Positions 17,169-25,189 of a stretch of 64,000 nt of DNA are shown here, one piece after another (the stretch's first letter is position 1; every line of letters begins with the position of its first letter). The notes below the pieces were generated by a model. That model was not told the origin of the DNA, made no database searches, and worked only from the letters and a program-made list of their open reading frames with translations. The stretch is from Clostridiales bacterium. Lineage in GTDB: Bacteria > Bacillota_A > Clostridia > Oscillospirales > Acutalibacteraceae. The DNA is taken from positions 1-64,000 of the forward strand of contig VSOH01000306.1 of NCBI GenBank assembly GCA_009774735.1, written 5' to 3'. A program made the translations under genes and the position numbers.

Positions 17169-17825
17169 ATGAGACACATATATATAATAATAGCAGCCAT
17201 GGCTGCTGTCCTGACCTCATGTGATGACCATATCATTGAAGATGCCTCATGGCATTCATGGACACCGGGCATGGTCTATAGCACAAATGGCGATGTGACC
17301 ACCTACGAGCAGTGTTTAAAAAAGGGAAATAAGCCTGAAGCAGTTCTTTTCTATGTCGATAACATAGATAAAATCAACGGCATAGCCTACGCTGTTACCC
17401 TTCATGACAACAGCGAAGCCTGTTTCAGTGACCCCGACACAATATACGTCGCACAGGGAACCTCTGCCGACTATAACGCTTTTGATGGCGAGAGCAATAC
17501 CACAGCACTGAGGTATTCTGCCATTGCTTCACCGATCGCCAAGAGAACAGATCCAAAGTATTTTGTGCCGAGTGTAGCAGAGATGTACTTACTCTATGCT
17601 TCACGAAACGCCGTCAATCCAGTGATAGCGCAGTGTAATGGTACTCCGCTTCCTCTCGATGACGAGACCTGCTGGTATTGGACGAGCACAGAACAGGACA
17701 TAGCCCGGTCAGACAGAGCATGGCGGTTCAGTCTGTACTCCGGACGCTTTGAGTCAGAGGACAAACACGTCAGTCTTATTACACGCCCCATAATGATAAT
17801 CCGCTTAAACAAGGAGGAACAGTAA
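17169..17825 (+). CDS. Lipoprotein with DUF1566-like C-terminal fold, in tra operon
   Basis: A 218-residue lipoprotein: signal MRHIYIIIAAMAAVLTSCDD with lipobox LTSC. The C-terminal region (FVPSVAEMYLLYASR, then CWYWTSTEQDIARSDRAWRF and FSLYSG) matches the DUF1566/formylglycine-generating-like lectin fold that is common in Bacteroidota surface proteins. It replaces TraP (primase) or TraQ in the standard gene order. It may be displayed at the donor surface, for example in mating-pair contact, but that is inference. Confidence 0.75.
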   Translation: MRHIYIIIAAMAAVLTSCDDHIIEDASWHSWTPGMVYSTNGDVTTYEQCLKKGNKPEAVLFYVDNIDKINGIAYAVTLHDNSEACFSDPDTIYVAQGTSADYNAFDGESNTTALRYSAIASPIAKRTDPKYFVPSVAEMYLLYASRNAVNPVIAQCNGTPLPLDDETCWYWTSTEQDIARSDRAWRFSLYSGRFESEDKHVSLITRPIMIIRLNKEEQ

Positions 17826-19138
17826 TGCAGAAAATCAACATTGACTATCCAGTGTCAAAGATGGACTTTGGCACATATTGTGATACTATCGGCATCCATG
17901 ATACGATGCGCAGAAACGGAGTCAAGAATATCGACATCCTTTGTCGGTGCAGTGAAGCCATGATTGCAAGTATGGGGCATTTCACAGCTCCGCAGATGCT
18001 TGCCATCAAGACCTCCCTCGCTACCTATGGTCTTAAATTCAATATGACCGCTGAGGAATTGCAGGCTTACAAGGATTTGCCTGACGATGCCTTCAAGAAT
18101 AAGGATATTACTGAGGAGGAAGTGGAAAAGATCCGCTCTGACTATTACGCCATACTCGTCGAGAAGGATAAAGTCGCTAAAGAGTTGGCAAAGTGTCGCC
18201 TTGAATTGGAAAACATGGAACCAGATTTCCTTCTCCGTCAACGTCTGAAGAGTCTTGACATGAGAATGACCAGTGCTGTAGAGACGCTTACGCAGCTTAC
18301 TGTACGTCTTGAAATGTCAGCATACAGATTCGAGAATCACCAGTGCGAGGCACCCGAAGAGGAGCAACCTTCAGCTGAGCCACAACCTGAGTATCACACT
18401 GAGAGACCTGATTATCATAGACCATATATTCCAGATGTCGGGTTCTATCGTCCTACACACGAATCTGAGGAACCTGCTGACGAAGAAGAACCAGCCAAGG
18501 AAGAAAAAGAAGATGACGAGGAGGTTGAATGTGAGTTGGATGACATGATAGACCTACTCTCAGGAGAGGTGCTCAGAGATTTACTGGAAGGTCATACATC
18601 TACAGTCAACAATTACCTCTACAAGAAAAAACTCATGCACAGATGGGACTCATCCTGTGAGAATCTTTTCTGCCTCTGTCGCATGAATGAGCAGAAAGTC
18701 CTTTCTTTCTTCGACGATAACTCAGTTCTCGTCAGTGACCTAAAGTCTGAGTTGAAGAGACATGGTTTGAAGTTAGGCATGGGTACACTGGAATTGGATG
18801 TTTACCAGGCAATGTATGAACACATTCCAAAACCAGTAGATGAAGTTCAAGAAATTGAAACACCTATAGACAAGCGTATCAGAGAGGTAGAAGAATACCT
18901 TGATATAGACCCTGTTCTGACGGTACGCAGTGATGATTTCGTGTGGTTACGTTTCCGTCTCATTGAGAAGTCGCTCCTCTGTCAGCCATGGTGGGTTAAA
19001 ATGTTCTGTTCTACGGAGCAACTCTTCAAAAGAGCCTACAAAATGGCTGATACAATGTACCAGATGGAGATAGAGAACATGCGGGAGAAAAGCATTGATC
19101 ATTTCGAAAGACACATGAACGATGTAGTAAACAAATAA
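17825..19138 (+). CDS. Protein with two RNA polymerase alpha-CTD-like helix-hairpin-helix motifs
   Basis: A 437-residue soluble protein. Near the N-terminus, IGIHDTMRRNGVKNIDILCR followed by LAIKTSLATYGLKF has the spacing of the alpha-subunit C-terminal domain (a G-V/I, a Leu-rich helix, then K-x-x-L-x-x-x-G-L). A second similar stretch lies at about residues 275-320 (VSDLKSELKRHGLKL). Between them is a helical part and a very acidic linker (about 180-240). The gene overlaps its upstream neighbour (TAATG) and precedes the coupling protein by one base. The role is unknown; DNA or relaxosome binding is plausible. Confidence 0.65.
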   Translation: MQKINIDYPVSKMDFGTYCDTIGIHDTMRRNGVKNIDILCRCSEAMIASMGHFTAPQMLAIKTSLATYGLKFNMTAEELQAYKDLPDDAFKNKDITEEEVEKIRSDYYAILVEKDKVAKELAKCRLELENMEPDFLLRQRLKSLDMRMTSAVETLTQLTVRLEMSAYRFENHQCEAPEEEQPSAEPQPEYHTERPDYHRPYIPDVGFYRPTHESEEPADEEEPAKEEKEDDEEVECELDDMIDLLSGEVLRDLLEGHTSTVNNYLYKKKLMHRWDSSCENLFCLCRMNEQKVLSFFDDNSVLVSDLKSELKRHGLKLGMGTLELDVYQAMYEHIPKPVDEVQEIETPIDKRIREVEEYLDIDPVLTVRSDDFVWLRFRLIEKSLLCQPWWVKMFCSTEQLFKRAYKMADTMYQMEIENMREKSIDHFERHMNDVVNK

Positions 19139-19139
19139 G

Positions 19140-21335
19140 ATGGAAGAAAGCAAAGACCTCCAAAAACTCTATATGATATTCCGTACCCTTGTCTATGTCA
19201 GCTTGGGTATGGAGTTCTTTGAATATGTCATCGACCCAGAGATGATAGACTATTGGGGCGGTGTCCTTGTGGATATTCATAGTCGAATCAAGCTTATGGA
19301 TGTCTATCAGGATGGTCACATCATCCATAGCAAGGTGATGACCTTCCTTATTATCTGTGTCTGCTGTATAGGCACGAGAAACAAGAAGCATCTGGAGTTT
19401 GATGCCAAGAAGATGGTGGTTTATCCCATCTCCTTCGGTGTCATCATGATGGTTTTCAGTGTGTGGTTCTTTTATCGCCATTGGACTCCTACGTTCTTCC
19501 ACCTGTACTGGAGCACATGGATATACATACTGTTGTCCATTGTGGGAACCGTTCTTGTCCATATCTCCCTTGATAATATCTCGAAGTACCTGAAGAATGG
19601 TCTCTTGAAAGACCGCTTCAACTTCGAGAATGAGAGTTTCGAACAGATGGAGGAAAAGATAGAGAACAAGTACAGTGTCAACATCCCCATGAGATACTAT
19701 TACAAGGGCAAATTCCGCAAGGGATGGGTCAACGTAATTAACCCGTTCCGAGGAACTTGGGTTGTTGGTACTCCTGGTTCCGGTAAGACATTCTCCATCA
19801 TCGAACCATTCATCAGACAGCACAGTGCAAAGGGCTTTTCTATGGTAGTCTATGACTATAAATTCCCTACACTCGCTCAGAAGCTGTACTATCATTATTG
19901 CATAAACAAGAAGCAAGGCAAGACACCAAAGGGATGCCAGTTCTCTGTCATCAACTTTGTGAAGGTTGAGTATAGTAGAAGAGTTAATCCAATTCAATGC
20001 AAGTATATCGGCAATCTTGCTGCCGCCAGCGAGACTGCGGAAACACTGCTTGAATCGCTCCAGAAGGGAAAGAAGGAAGGAGGTGGTGGTTCAGACCAGT
20101 TCTTCCAGACTTCTGCCGTCAACTTCCTTGCAGCGTGCATCTACTTCTTCTGTAACTACGAGAAACGTCCGTATTCCGTGGTTACAGGTGAAGAGTTGGA
20201 CTATGATAAGAGCATTGATCCTGAGACTGGACAGATAAAACCATCAGGTATTGTACGTGACAAAGCCGGAAATCCAATGAAATCCGATGATTACTATTGG
20301 CTTGGCAAGTACAGCGACATGCCACATATCCTGTCGTTCCTGAATGAGAGTTACGATACCATCTTTGAGGTTCTGATGACCGATACTGAGGTAGCACCTC
20401 TTCTTGGTCCTTTCAGAACTGCCTTTGAGAACAAGGCTATGGAGCAGTTGGAAGGTATGATTGGTACGCTTCGTGTCTTCACCAGCCGTCTTGCTACCAA
20501 AGAATCCTACTGGATATTCAGCAAGGAAGGTGATGACTTTGATTTGAAGGTCAGCGACCCTAACAATCCAAGTTATCTTCTCATTGCCAATGACCCAGAG
20601 ATGGAGAGTATCATCGGTGCGTTGAACGCTCTTATTCTGAACCGCCTTGTAACTCGTGTTAATACAGGTCAGGGAAAGAACATACCAGTATCAATCATCG
20701 TTGATGAGCTGCCAACTTTATATTTCCACAAGATAGACCGTCTTATCGGTACTGCCCGAAGCAACAAGGTCAGCGTAGCCCTTGGTTTTCAGGAGCTGCC
20801 ACAGCTTGAAGCAGACTACGGTAAGACTGGTATGCAAAAGATTATCACCACTGTCGGTAATGTTGTCAGCGGTTCTGCACGCGCCAAAGAAACCCTGGAA
20901 TGGCTCTCTGGCGACATTTTCGGTAAGGTCGTTCAGCTGAAGAAGGGAGTCACCATCGACCGTGACAGGACTTCCATCAACCTCAATGAAAACATGGACA
21001 GCCTTGTCCCTGGTTCAAAGATTGCCGACATGCCAACAGGTTGGATTGCTGGTCAGACAGCACGAGACTTTGTAAAGACCAAGACAGGACGCGGTGACAG
21101 CATGGATATTCAGGAGGCAGAAGAGTTCCAGACCAGTAAGTTCTTCTGTAAAACCAACTTCAACATGGATGAGATTAAGAAGGAGGAAGACGATTATGTC
21201 AATTATCCTCTTCCTAAGTTCTACCATTTTGATTCAGAGGATGCAAAGGAACGAATCTTATACGACAATTTCCTGAAGATTAACAAGGAGGTCAAGGATA
21301 TGATAGCCGAGATTCAGGAATTTGTCAAAAAGTAA
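19140..21335 (+). CDS. TraG/VirD4-type coupling protein
   Basis: A 731-residue type IV coupling protein. Membrane helices lie at about residues 65-80, 95-115 and 125-145. Walker A is GTPGSGKT (210-217) and the Walker B region is VSIIVDELPTL (about 518-528), followed by the conserved ARSNKVSVALGFQELPQLEA sensor region. It recognises the relaxosome and pumps DNA into the channel. It is the last gene before a strong terminator, so it closes the tra operon that starts upstream of traK. It is the only T4SS ATPase in the window: VirB4 is absent. Confidence 0.93.
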   Translation: MEESKDLQKLYMIFRTLVYVSLGMEFFEYVIDPEMIDYWGGVLVDIHSRIKLMDVYQDGHIIHSKVMTFLIICVCCIGTRNKKHLEFDAKKMVVYPISFGVIMMVFSVWFFYRHWTPTFFHLYWSTWIYILLSIVGTVLVHISLDNISKYLKNGLLKDRFNFENESFEQMEEKIENKYSVNIPMRYYYKGKFRKGWVNVINPFRGTWVVGTPGSGKTFSIIEPFIRQHSAKGFSMVVYDYKFPTLAQKLYYHYCINKKQGKTPKGCQFSVINFVKVEYSRRVNPIQCKYIGNLAAASETAETLLESLQKGKKEGGGGSDQFFQTSAVNFLAACIYFFCNYEKRPYSVVTGEELDYDKSIDPETGQIKPSGIVRDKAGNPMKSDDYYWLGKYSDMPHILSFLNESYDTIFEVLMTDTEVAPLLGPFRTAFENKAMEQLEGMIGTLRVFTSRLATKESYWIFSKEGDDFDLKVSDPNNPSYLLIANDPEMESIIGALNALILNRLVTRVNTGQGKNIPVSIIVDELPTLYFHKIDRLIGTARSNKVSVALGFQELPQLEADYGKTGMQKIITTVGNVVSGSARAKETLEWLSGDIFGKVVQLKKGVTIDRDRTSINLNENMDSLVPGSKIADMPTGWIAGQTARDFVKTKTGRGDSMDIQEAEEFQTSKFFCKTNFNMDEIKKEEDDYVNYPLPKFYHFDSEDAKERILYDNFLKINKEVKDMIAEIQEFVKK

Positions 21336-21381
21336 CCTGTCGATGCGTAAAAGGTTTGTAAATAAAATATAGTACAAGATT

Positions 21382-21417
21382 AAAGGACGACTATACCATG
21401 CGAGGTAGCCGTCCTTT
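21382..21417 (+). terminator. Terminator after the coupling-protein gene
   Basis: AAAGGACGACTA pairs with TAGCCGTCCTTT (one mismatch) around a 12-base loop, followed by a mixed GTCTTATCTTGTT tract. It lies 47 bases after the stop and separates the tra operon from the opposing minus-strand genes, which may share it. Confidence 0.75.
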
Positions 21418-21486
21418 GTCTTATCTTGTTATGAGAGAAAAAGTGTTTCTATCAGTATATAGCTCCAGTCATAACCTTGAAATGCA

Positions 21487-21717
21487 TTATGCAGTATATA
21501 CTCTTAGTTTATACCCACAAGTCTCTGAATCGCATTCGCCGTAAGCTTTATTGATGAAAGCAACAACATCTTTTGGTATTGGCTCTTTAAGTCCAGCAAC
21601 AGTAGCGTAGAGGAAAGTTCCTTTTGGGTATTCTTCTACTTCGAGATCCAGCCCAAATCTATCCCAAACCTCGTTGCATAATTTTTCTGGAGTAAAATCA
21701 ATATCCTTATAGTTCAT
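21487..21717 (-). CDS. Unknown small acidic protein
   Basis: A 76-residue protein when started at MNYKDIDF (21717), which overlaps the upstream gene by 11 bases; the longer frame reaching 21771 would lie wholly inside that gene. It is acidic and soluble. No family recognised. It is the last gene of the six-gene minus-strand operon that begins at 23841. Confidence 0.6.
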   Translation of the reverse strand: MNYKDIDFTPEKLCNEVWDRFGLDLEVEEYPKGTFLYATVAGLKEPIPKDVVAFINKAYGECDSETCGYKLRVYTA

Positions 21718-21952
21718 TGCATTCCTCCACTTGTTCTGTATCTTTATCATCAAGTTGAAGATCAAGTACATCTTCCTCCTCTGCAGTCATTGAATGCTGG
21801 AGTTCTTGTTCCTTCAATTTGGCTTCCCTATGCTTTTTGCAGAGGTCACCCATGATACGGTCAAGGTCGCCAGACCCATCTTTGTCTTCGAACACGATGG
21901 AAAATCCTCCATCAGGGTTCATCTCAATTCTTTTATCTACTGCCATTGTCAA
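21707..21952 (-). CDS. Unknown small acidic protein
   Basis: An 81-residue soluble protein with a Gln/Asp/Glu-rich C-terminus (VLDLQLDDKDTEQVEE). Start MTMAVDKR (or the next Met two codons on). No known domain. It overlaps its downstream neighbour and lies 14 bases after the small membrane gene. Confidence 0.55.
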   Translation of the reverse strand: MTMAVDKRIEMNPDGGFSIVFEDKDGSGDLDRIMGDLCKKHREAKLKEQELQHSMTAEEEDVLDLQLDDKDTEQVEECNEL

Positions 21953-21966
21953 TTATATTATGTCAT

Positions 21967-22134
21967 TTACTTATAGTGCTCATAGAGCCATGCCTTATCA
22001 CCCTCGTTGAGATTATCCCACCAGGTTCCTCGTGAGCGAGAGTGCTTTCTTTTCTTTACAGACTTCCTGCGGTTGTCTTTTCTTTCATCTGCCATGATGA
22101 GAAGGCAGAAGACAATGAATCCTAATAGTACCAT
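21967..22134 (-). CDS. 55-residue single-pass membrane protein
   Basis: A short frame starting MVLLGFIVFCLLIMADE: an N-terminal membrane helix, a strongly basic middle (RRKSVKKRKHSRSRG) and a C-terminal segment TWWDNLNEGDKAWLYEHYK. Gap of 1 base to the upstream gene and 14 to the downstream one, so it fits the operon tightly. The W-W-D-N-L motif looks conserved in style, which argues for a real gene despite the small size. Confidence 0.6.
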   Translation of the reverse strand: MVLLGFIVFCLLIMADERKDNRRKSVKKRKHSRSRGTWWDNLNEGDKAWLYEHYK

Positions 22135-22135
22135 A

Positions 22136-22384
22136 CTAAATCCTTTCGTTTCTGACGTTATAGTGCAATCCCTTTGATTTAATGGTGTCCCTTAATGCTT
22201 TGATACTACGGACGCGAGCTTTCCTTGCCAGCAGTGTAGCGGAGATAAGCTCATCATTCCCACCAAGCAGTGCCACATAGTAGTCGCCACGTCCTGTTGT
22301 ATATTTTACCCTGTACTCAATACCATAGAACAGCGTCTGTTCCTTGATAAAGGTAAACCTGGATAAATCATTTGACCTAATCAT
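22136..22384 (-). CDS. Unknown small basic protein
   Basis: An 82-residue basic protein. Residues about 22-42 (YRVKYTTGRGDYYVALLGG) and the Arg-rich ARKARVRSIKAL stretch suggest a small beta-alpha fold; no family recognised. The start overlaps the stop of the M23 gene (ATGA), so translation is probably coupled. Confidence 0.6.
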   Translation of the reverse strand: MIRSNDLSRFTFIKEQTLFYGIEYRVKYTTGRGDYYVALLGGNDELISATLLARKARVRSIKALRDTIKSKGLHYNVRNERI

Positions 22385-23058
22385 AATTTATTTTTCGCCA
22401 GCATCTGCTCCAGAACAAAGTTCAGAATGACCATAGGGTCAAAGAACTTTCCCTTTTCATTACCAATACGGCATGATAGATGTAGATGGGCTCCTGTAGT
22501 ACGCTTGCCACTGTTGCCACTTGTCGCTATAACCTGACCTGCACTGACATGCTCCCCTTTCGTCACTCCAATCTTTGACAGATGGAGATAGGGACATACA
22601 CAGGCATCGTGGTTGACTGTAACAAAGTACCCACCATTGACAGAATATCCAGTAGCAGACACCACACCAGGTAGCATTGAATAAACCTCTTCGTACTTAG
22701 CCCTCAAATCCAAACCGTTGTGCATTCTTGACTTCTTGCGGTTCATAGGGTCTCGTCTCATACCAAACGGAGAGTTTACCTTGATGGACTTCAAAGGCAG
22801 TGATACCATCGGCAAATGACATCGTAGACTATCTGAAGCCACATCTGCTATCTGTTGTTCGTCCACATATTCGTCCTCATCATAACATAACGAATCTGGA
22901 ACCTCTTCAACTTGTTTATGTATCGTTCTTTTCCCTCCAATCGTATAGAAGGGATGGTCTGTCTGTGCGAATGAAGACACAGAAGACACAAAGAACATCA
23001 GCATCATCAGAACACCAATTTCAAAGAAACGCTTCTTTCCATATGCAAAGGTAGTCAT
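22381..23058 (-). CDS. Secreted M23 peptidase (LytM-like)
   Basis: A 225-residue secreted peptidase with a signal peptide (VLMMLMFFVSSVSSFAQ). The M23 domain starts with VNSPFGMRRDPM, has the zinc motifs HNGLD (about residue 123) and HLHLSC (about 195), so all ligands are present. M23 enzymes cut peptide cross-links in peptidoglycan. In this element it probably opens the wall for the transfer channel together with the glucosaminidase encoded just upstream. Confidence 0.85.
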   Translation of the reverse strand: MTTFAYGKKRFFEIGVLMMLMFFVSSVSSFAQTDHPFYTIGGKRTIHKQVEEVPDSLCYDEDEYVDEQQIADVASDSLRCHLPMVSLPLKSIKVNSPFGMRRDPMNRKKSRMHNGLDLRAKYEEVYSMLPGVVSATGYSVNGGYFVTVNHDACVCPYLHLSKIGVTKGEHVSAGQVIATSGNSGKRTTGAHLHLSCRIGNEKGKFFDPMVILNFVLEQMLAKNKL

Positions 23059-23072
23059 AATTTCTCAAATAT

Positions 23073-23080
23073 CAAAATTA
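23073..23080 (-). promoter_or_regulatory. Possible -7 box before the M23 gene
   Basis: TAATTTTG on the minus strand fits TAnnTTTG and lies 15-22 bases before the start codon. A matching TTG is not evident, so this is a weak call. Confidence 0.3.
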
Positions 23081-23148
23081 TGCGTATTAAAAATGCTAAA
23101 TTTTCATGATTTTCTGTACAGACAGCATTCAAATACGCCAGTATTAAC

Positions 23149-23841
23149 TTATTGATTTAATTCTCCTTTTTTGATTTTCTCATACAGACGCATGGCAATC
23201 TTACCTACTTTCGATGTATAACCAGGATCTTCAGCATACCCAATCTTCCTCAAAAACATCAGGTAATTGCCTCCCTTGTATCGGTACTGTATAAACTTCT
23301 GATAGCCGACTACGCTGTCCTCCCATCGGGCAAAATGGTAATAGTCATGTCTTCTGGAATCATACAGCCCAAATAGGTTGTTATATTCCAGACAAACACG
23401 GCTCTTGAAATGACCTGTTTCAAGAACTGCCTGAGCAAGAACAAACAGACGATTGGACAATCCCACCTCCTCGGAAACTTTCAACACATTCGTTAAAGTA
23501 AGAGGATGAGATTCACCTTTGTAATAACTGAGAATACGACAGTTATTCTGGTTGGTTGTCTTGTCTGCAGCCTTACTGATTAGTCCTTCATACTTCTTGA
23601 TATACATTTCAAGTTCTTCGATGGATAAAGAAGAAAAGTCAGAAGCTTTTATCTCCTGGCCATCCAAGGAATCGGATAACACGGTGTTGGTTACTGCCTC
23701 CTGACGAATACTGTCTGAAGGATGTGATTCTTTTCTCTGATGTATGCCGACTGAATGGAAATAGTCTGCCGTACCTTGTGCATCAATCTCCGCAGAACAA
23801 AGAAGGGAGATAGTTACAGATAATAGTAATTTGAAATTCAT
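23149..23841 (-). CDS. Secreted glucosaminidase (GH73-like)
   Basis: A 230-residue protein with signal peptide MNFKLLLSVTISLLCSAEIDA. The C-terminal part holds the GH73/FlgJ-type pattern: LAQAVLETGHFKSR (catalytic Glu in the E-T-G-H segment), YNNLFGLY, and YRYKGGNYLMFLRKIGYAED. It would cleave glycan strands. It opens a minus-strand operon that also contains an M23 peptidase, so the pair can act together on peptidoglycan during mating. Confidence 0.82.
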   Translation of the reverse strand: MNFKLLLSVTISLLCSAEIDAQGTADYFHSVGIHQRKESHPSDSIRQEAVTNTVLSDSLDGQEIKASDFSSLSIEELEMYIKKYEGLISKAADKTTNQNNCRILSYYKGESHPLTLTNVLKVSEEVGLSNRLFVLAQAVLETGHFKSRVCLEYNNLFGLYDSRRHDYYHFARWEDSVVGYQKFIQYRYKGGNYLMFLRKIGYAEDPGYTSKVGKIAMRLYEKIKKGELNQ

Positions 23842-23919
23842 GCTGCAAAATTACACTTATTATCATACCTATTATAATTTAGATATGAATAACGCAATAT
23901 TTTGAGTTGATTTTTAATA

Positions 23920-23953
23920 GTTGGTTCCCTTTGGATGTGCAAACGGAACCAAC
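23920..23953. other. Inverted repeat in the divergent promoter region
   Basis: GTTGGTTCC and GGAACCAAC form a perfect 9-bp inverted repeat around 16 bases, in the 211-base gap between the divergent glucosaminidase and DUF4099-like genes. It could be an operator for both or a terminator-like hairpin. No U-tract follows on either strand, which favours an operator or other DNA site. Confidence 0.45.
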
Positions 23954-24019
23954 CCTACTATTTTGATACGAAAATCATGGTTTTGAGTTCGCAAATTCTA
24001 ATATTATATGATATTGGAG

Positions 24020-24027
24020 TACTTTTG
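24020..24027 (+). promoter_or_regulatory. Possible -7 box for the long plus-strand transfer operon
   Basis: TACTTTTG fits TAnnTTTG and lies 25 bases before the ATG at 24053. I do not see a TTG at the ideal distance upstream. Confidence 0.45.
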
Positions 24028-24052
24028 CCGCAAATTTTTAACTCGTTCAATT

Positions 24053-24913
24053 ATGCATGAAAAGAAATTCTATCGTGAGGATTATCCTCTTGACATTTTA
24101 GAAGAGTACGGACTCACAGAGGAAATGATTTACGACCTCCCTGACTTTGTCCATGAGACACTGGAGATGGGAGGCAAGTCACCGTTGTTACCTATCAAAG
24201 TGCAGTTGCCATACGGTCACGCACATGCTTTTGCCAAGTTCAGGCTGACAGAAACGGAAGAAGGAGTTGATGTCATCTTCTCGCCAAAGCTCACCTCTGC
24301 TAATCTGAGCCAGTTCAGCGAGAAGGAACAGAATCTTCTCAAAGAAGGCAAAGTCATCGTCGCTGAAGTCGAAGACACTGTCATTACCGATGAAGGTGTT
24401 GAAGACACGCAGCTTATCAAGGCGTTTGTCCAGTTGGACAGAGATACATTAGGCGTTGTCTATTGTCCTACTCCGCTCATAGGTAGAAATCTCAATGCCA
24501 CAGCGAATGAGTACGACATCACAGGCGATCAACTGAAGAGTTTCTGGTATGGTGAACTTGTCACCATTGAGGAAGAGAACGAATATGGTGAGATGGAAAA
24601 TGTCACAATAGGCATTGACCTCTTCGATGACAAGGGAGTTGTTATCGTCCCAGGCGATGCCGACAAATACCTTAGCACAGTACGCCATCCTATGCCGATG
24701 TACAATTTCGGTACAGATGGATGCTGGGTAAATCGCAATGGCTATTTACAGTATGTACCAGAGGCAGAGTTTACCAGCGATATACAGCAAGAACTCGATC
24801 GCCTGAGCCACCGTTCCAAGGTTATGCAGACACAAGCTGCAGAACAGGAACATGAGAGAGAGCAGACCGCAGTCACCCAACATCAGGATGACAGTCGTCA
24901 GCTTACCCGATAA
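24053..24913 (+). CDS. DUF4099/DUF3945-like conjugative-element protein
   Basis: A 286-residue soluble acidic protein. It reads like a DUF4099-type protein: an opening REDYPLDILEEYGLTEEMIY, a segment SEKEQNLLKEGKVIVAEVED and a repeat of similar design later. The final 30 residues are Gln/Glu/His-rich and end in Leu-Thr-Arg. Start at 24053 because the frame upstream overlaps the -7 box. It is the first gene of the long plus-strand operon; 9-base repeats follow its stop. Confidence 0.65.
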   Translation: MHEKKFYREDYPLDILEEYGLTEEMIYDLPDFVHETLEMGGKSPLLPIKVQLPYGHAHAFAKFRLTETEEGVDVIFSPKLTSANLSQFSEKEQNLLKEGKVIVAEVEDTVITDEGVEDTQLIKAFVQLDRDTLGVVYCPTPLIGRNLNATANEYDITGDQLKSFWYGELVTIEEENEYGEMENVTIGIDLFDDKGVVIVPGDADKYLSTVRHPMPMYNFGTDGCWVNRNGYLQYVPEAEFTSDIQQELDRLSHRSKVMQTQAAEQEHEREQTAVTQHQDDSRQLTR

Positions 24914-24953
24914 CACAAGTAACCACAGTAACAATCATAAAAATAGTAACAAG
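24911..24953 (+). repeat. 9-base tandem repeats (AGTAAC unit) before the 24956 gene
   Basis: AGTAAC occurs at 24918, 24927 and 24945, with a degenerate copy at 24936, so the unit is 9 bases. The array ends three bases before the next start codon. The same kind of array precedes four other genes in the window. Confidence 0.75.
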
Positions 24954-24955
24954 TT

Positions 24956-25171
24956 ATGAAACAGCAATATCCCGAATACGAAGACCTCGTACAAATGTTC
25001 CAAGATGGCAATATCACTACCGTAGATTTTGTTTGTCAGCAGTCCGATGACCTTACTGACGAGTATGACCAATTCTGCAAGAACGAAGGTCTCGACCGAG
25101 ACAGCGACAGTGCAGCACGTGCCTTTATGGACTACCGTGCAGACCTCTTTGAAGAAAGTATCACCGACTAA
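24956..25171 (+). CDS. Unknown small acidic protein
   Basis: A 71-residue, very acidic soluble protein (QYPEYEDLVQMFQDGNITTV at the start). It resembles small proteins that accompany DUF4099/DUF3945 genes in Bacteroidales elements, but no domain is recognisable. It lies 18 bases before the next gene. Confidence 0.6.
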   Translation: MKQQYPEYEDLVQMFQDGNITTVDFVCQQSDDLTDEYDQFCKNEGLDRDSDSAARAFMDYRADLFEESITD

Positions 25172-25189
25172 CACTTAACGCAAGACATT

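Noticed and set aside
23846..23853. A TAATTTTG promoter box just before the glucosaminidase start
   Set aside because: It lies only 5 bases before the ATG, so transcription would start at the start codon. No TTG element accompanies it. I treat it as coincidence.
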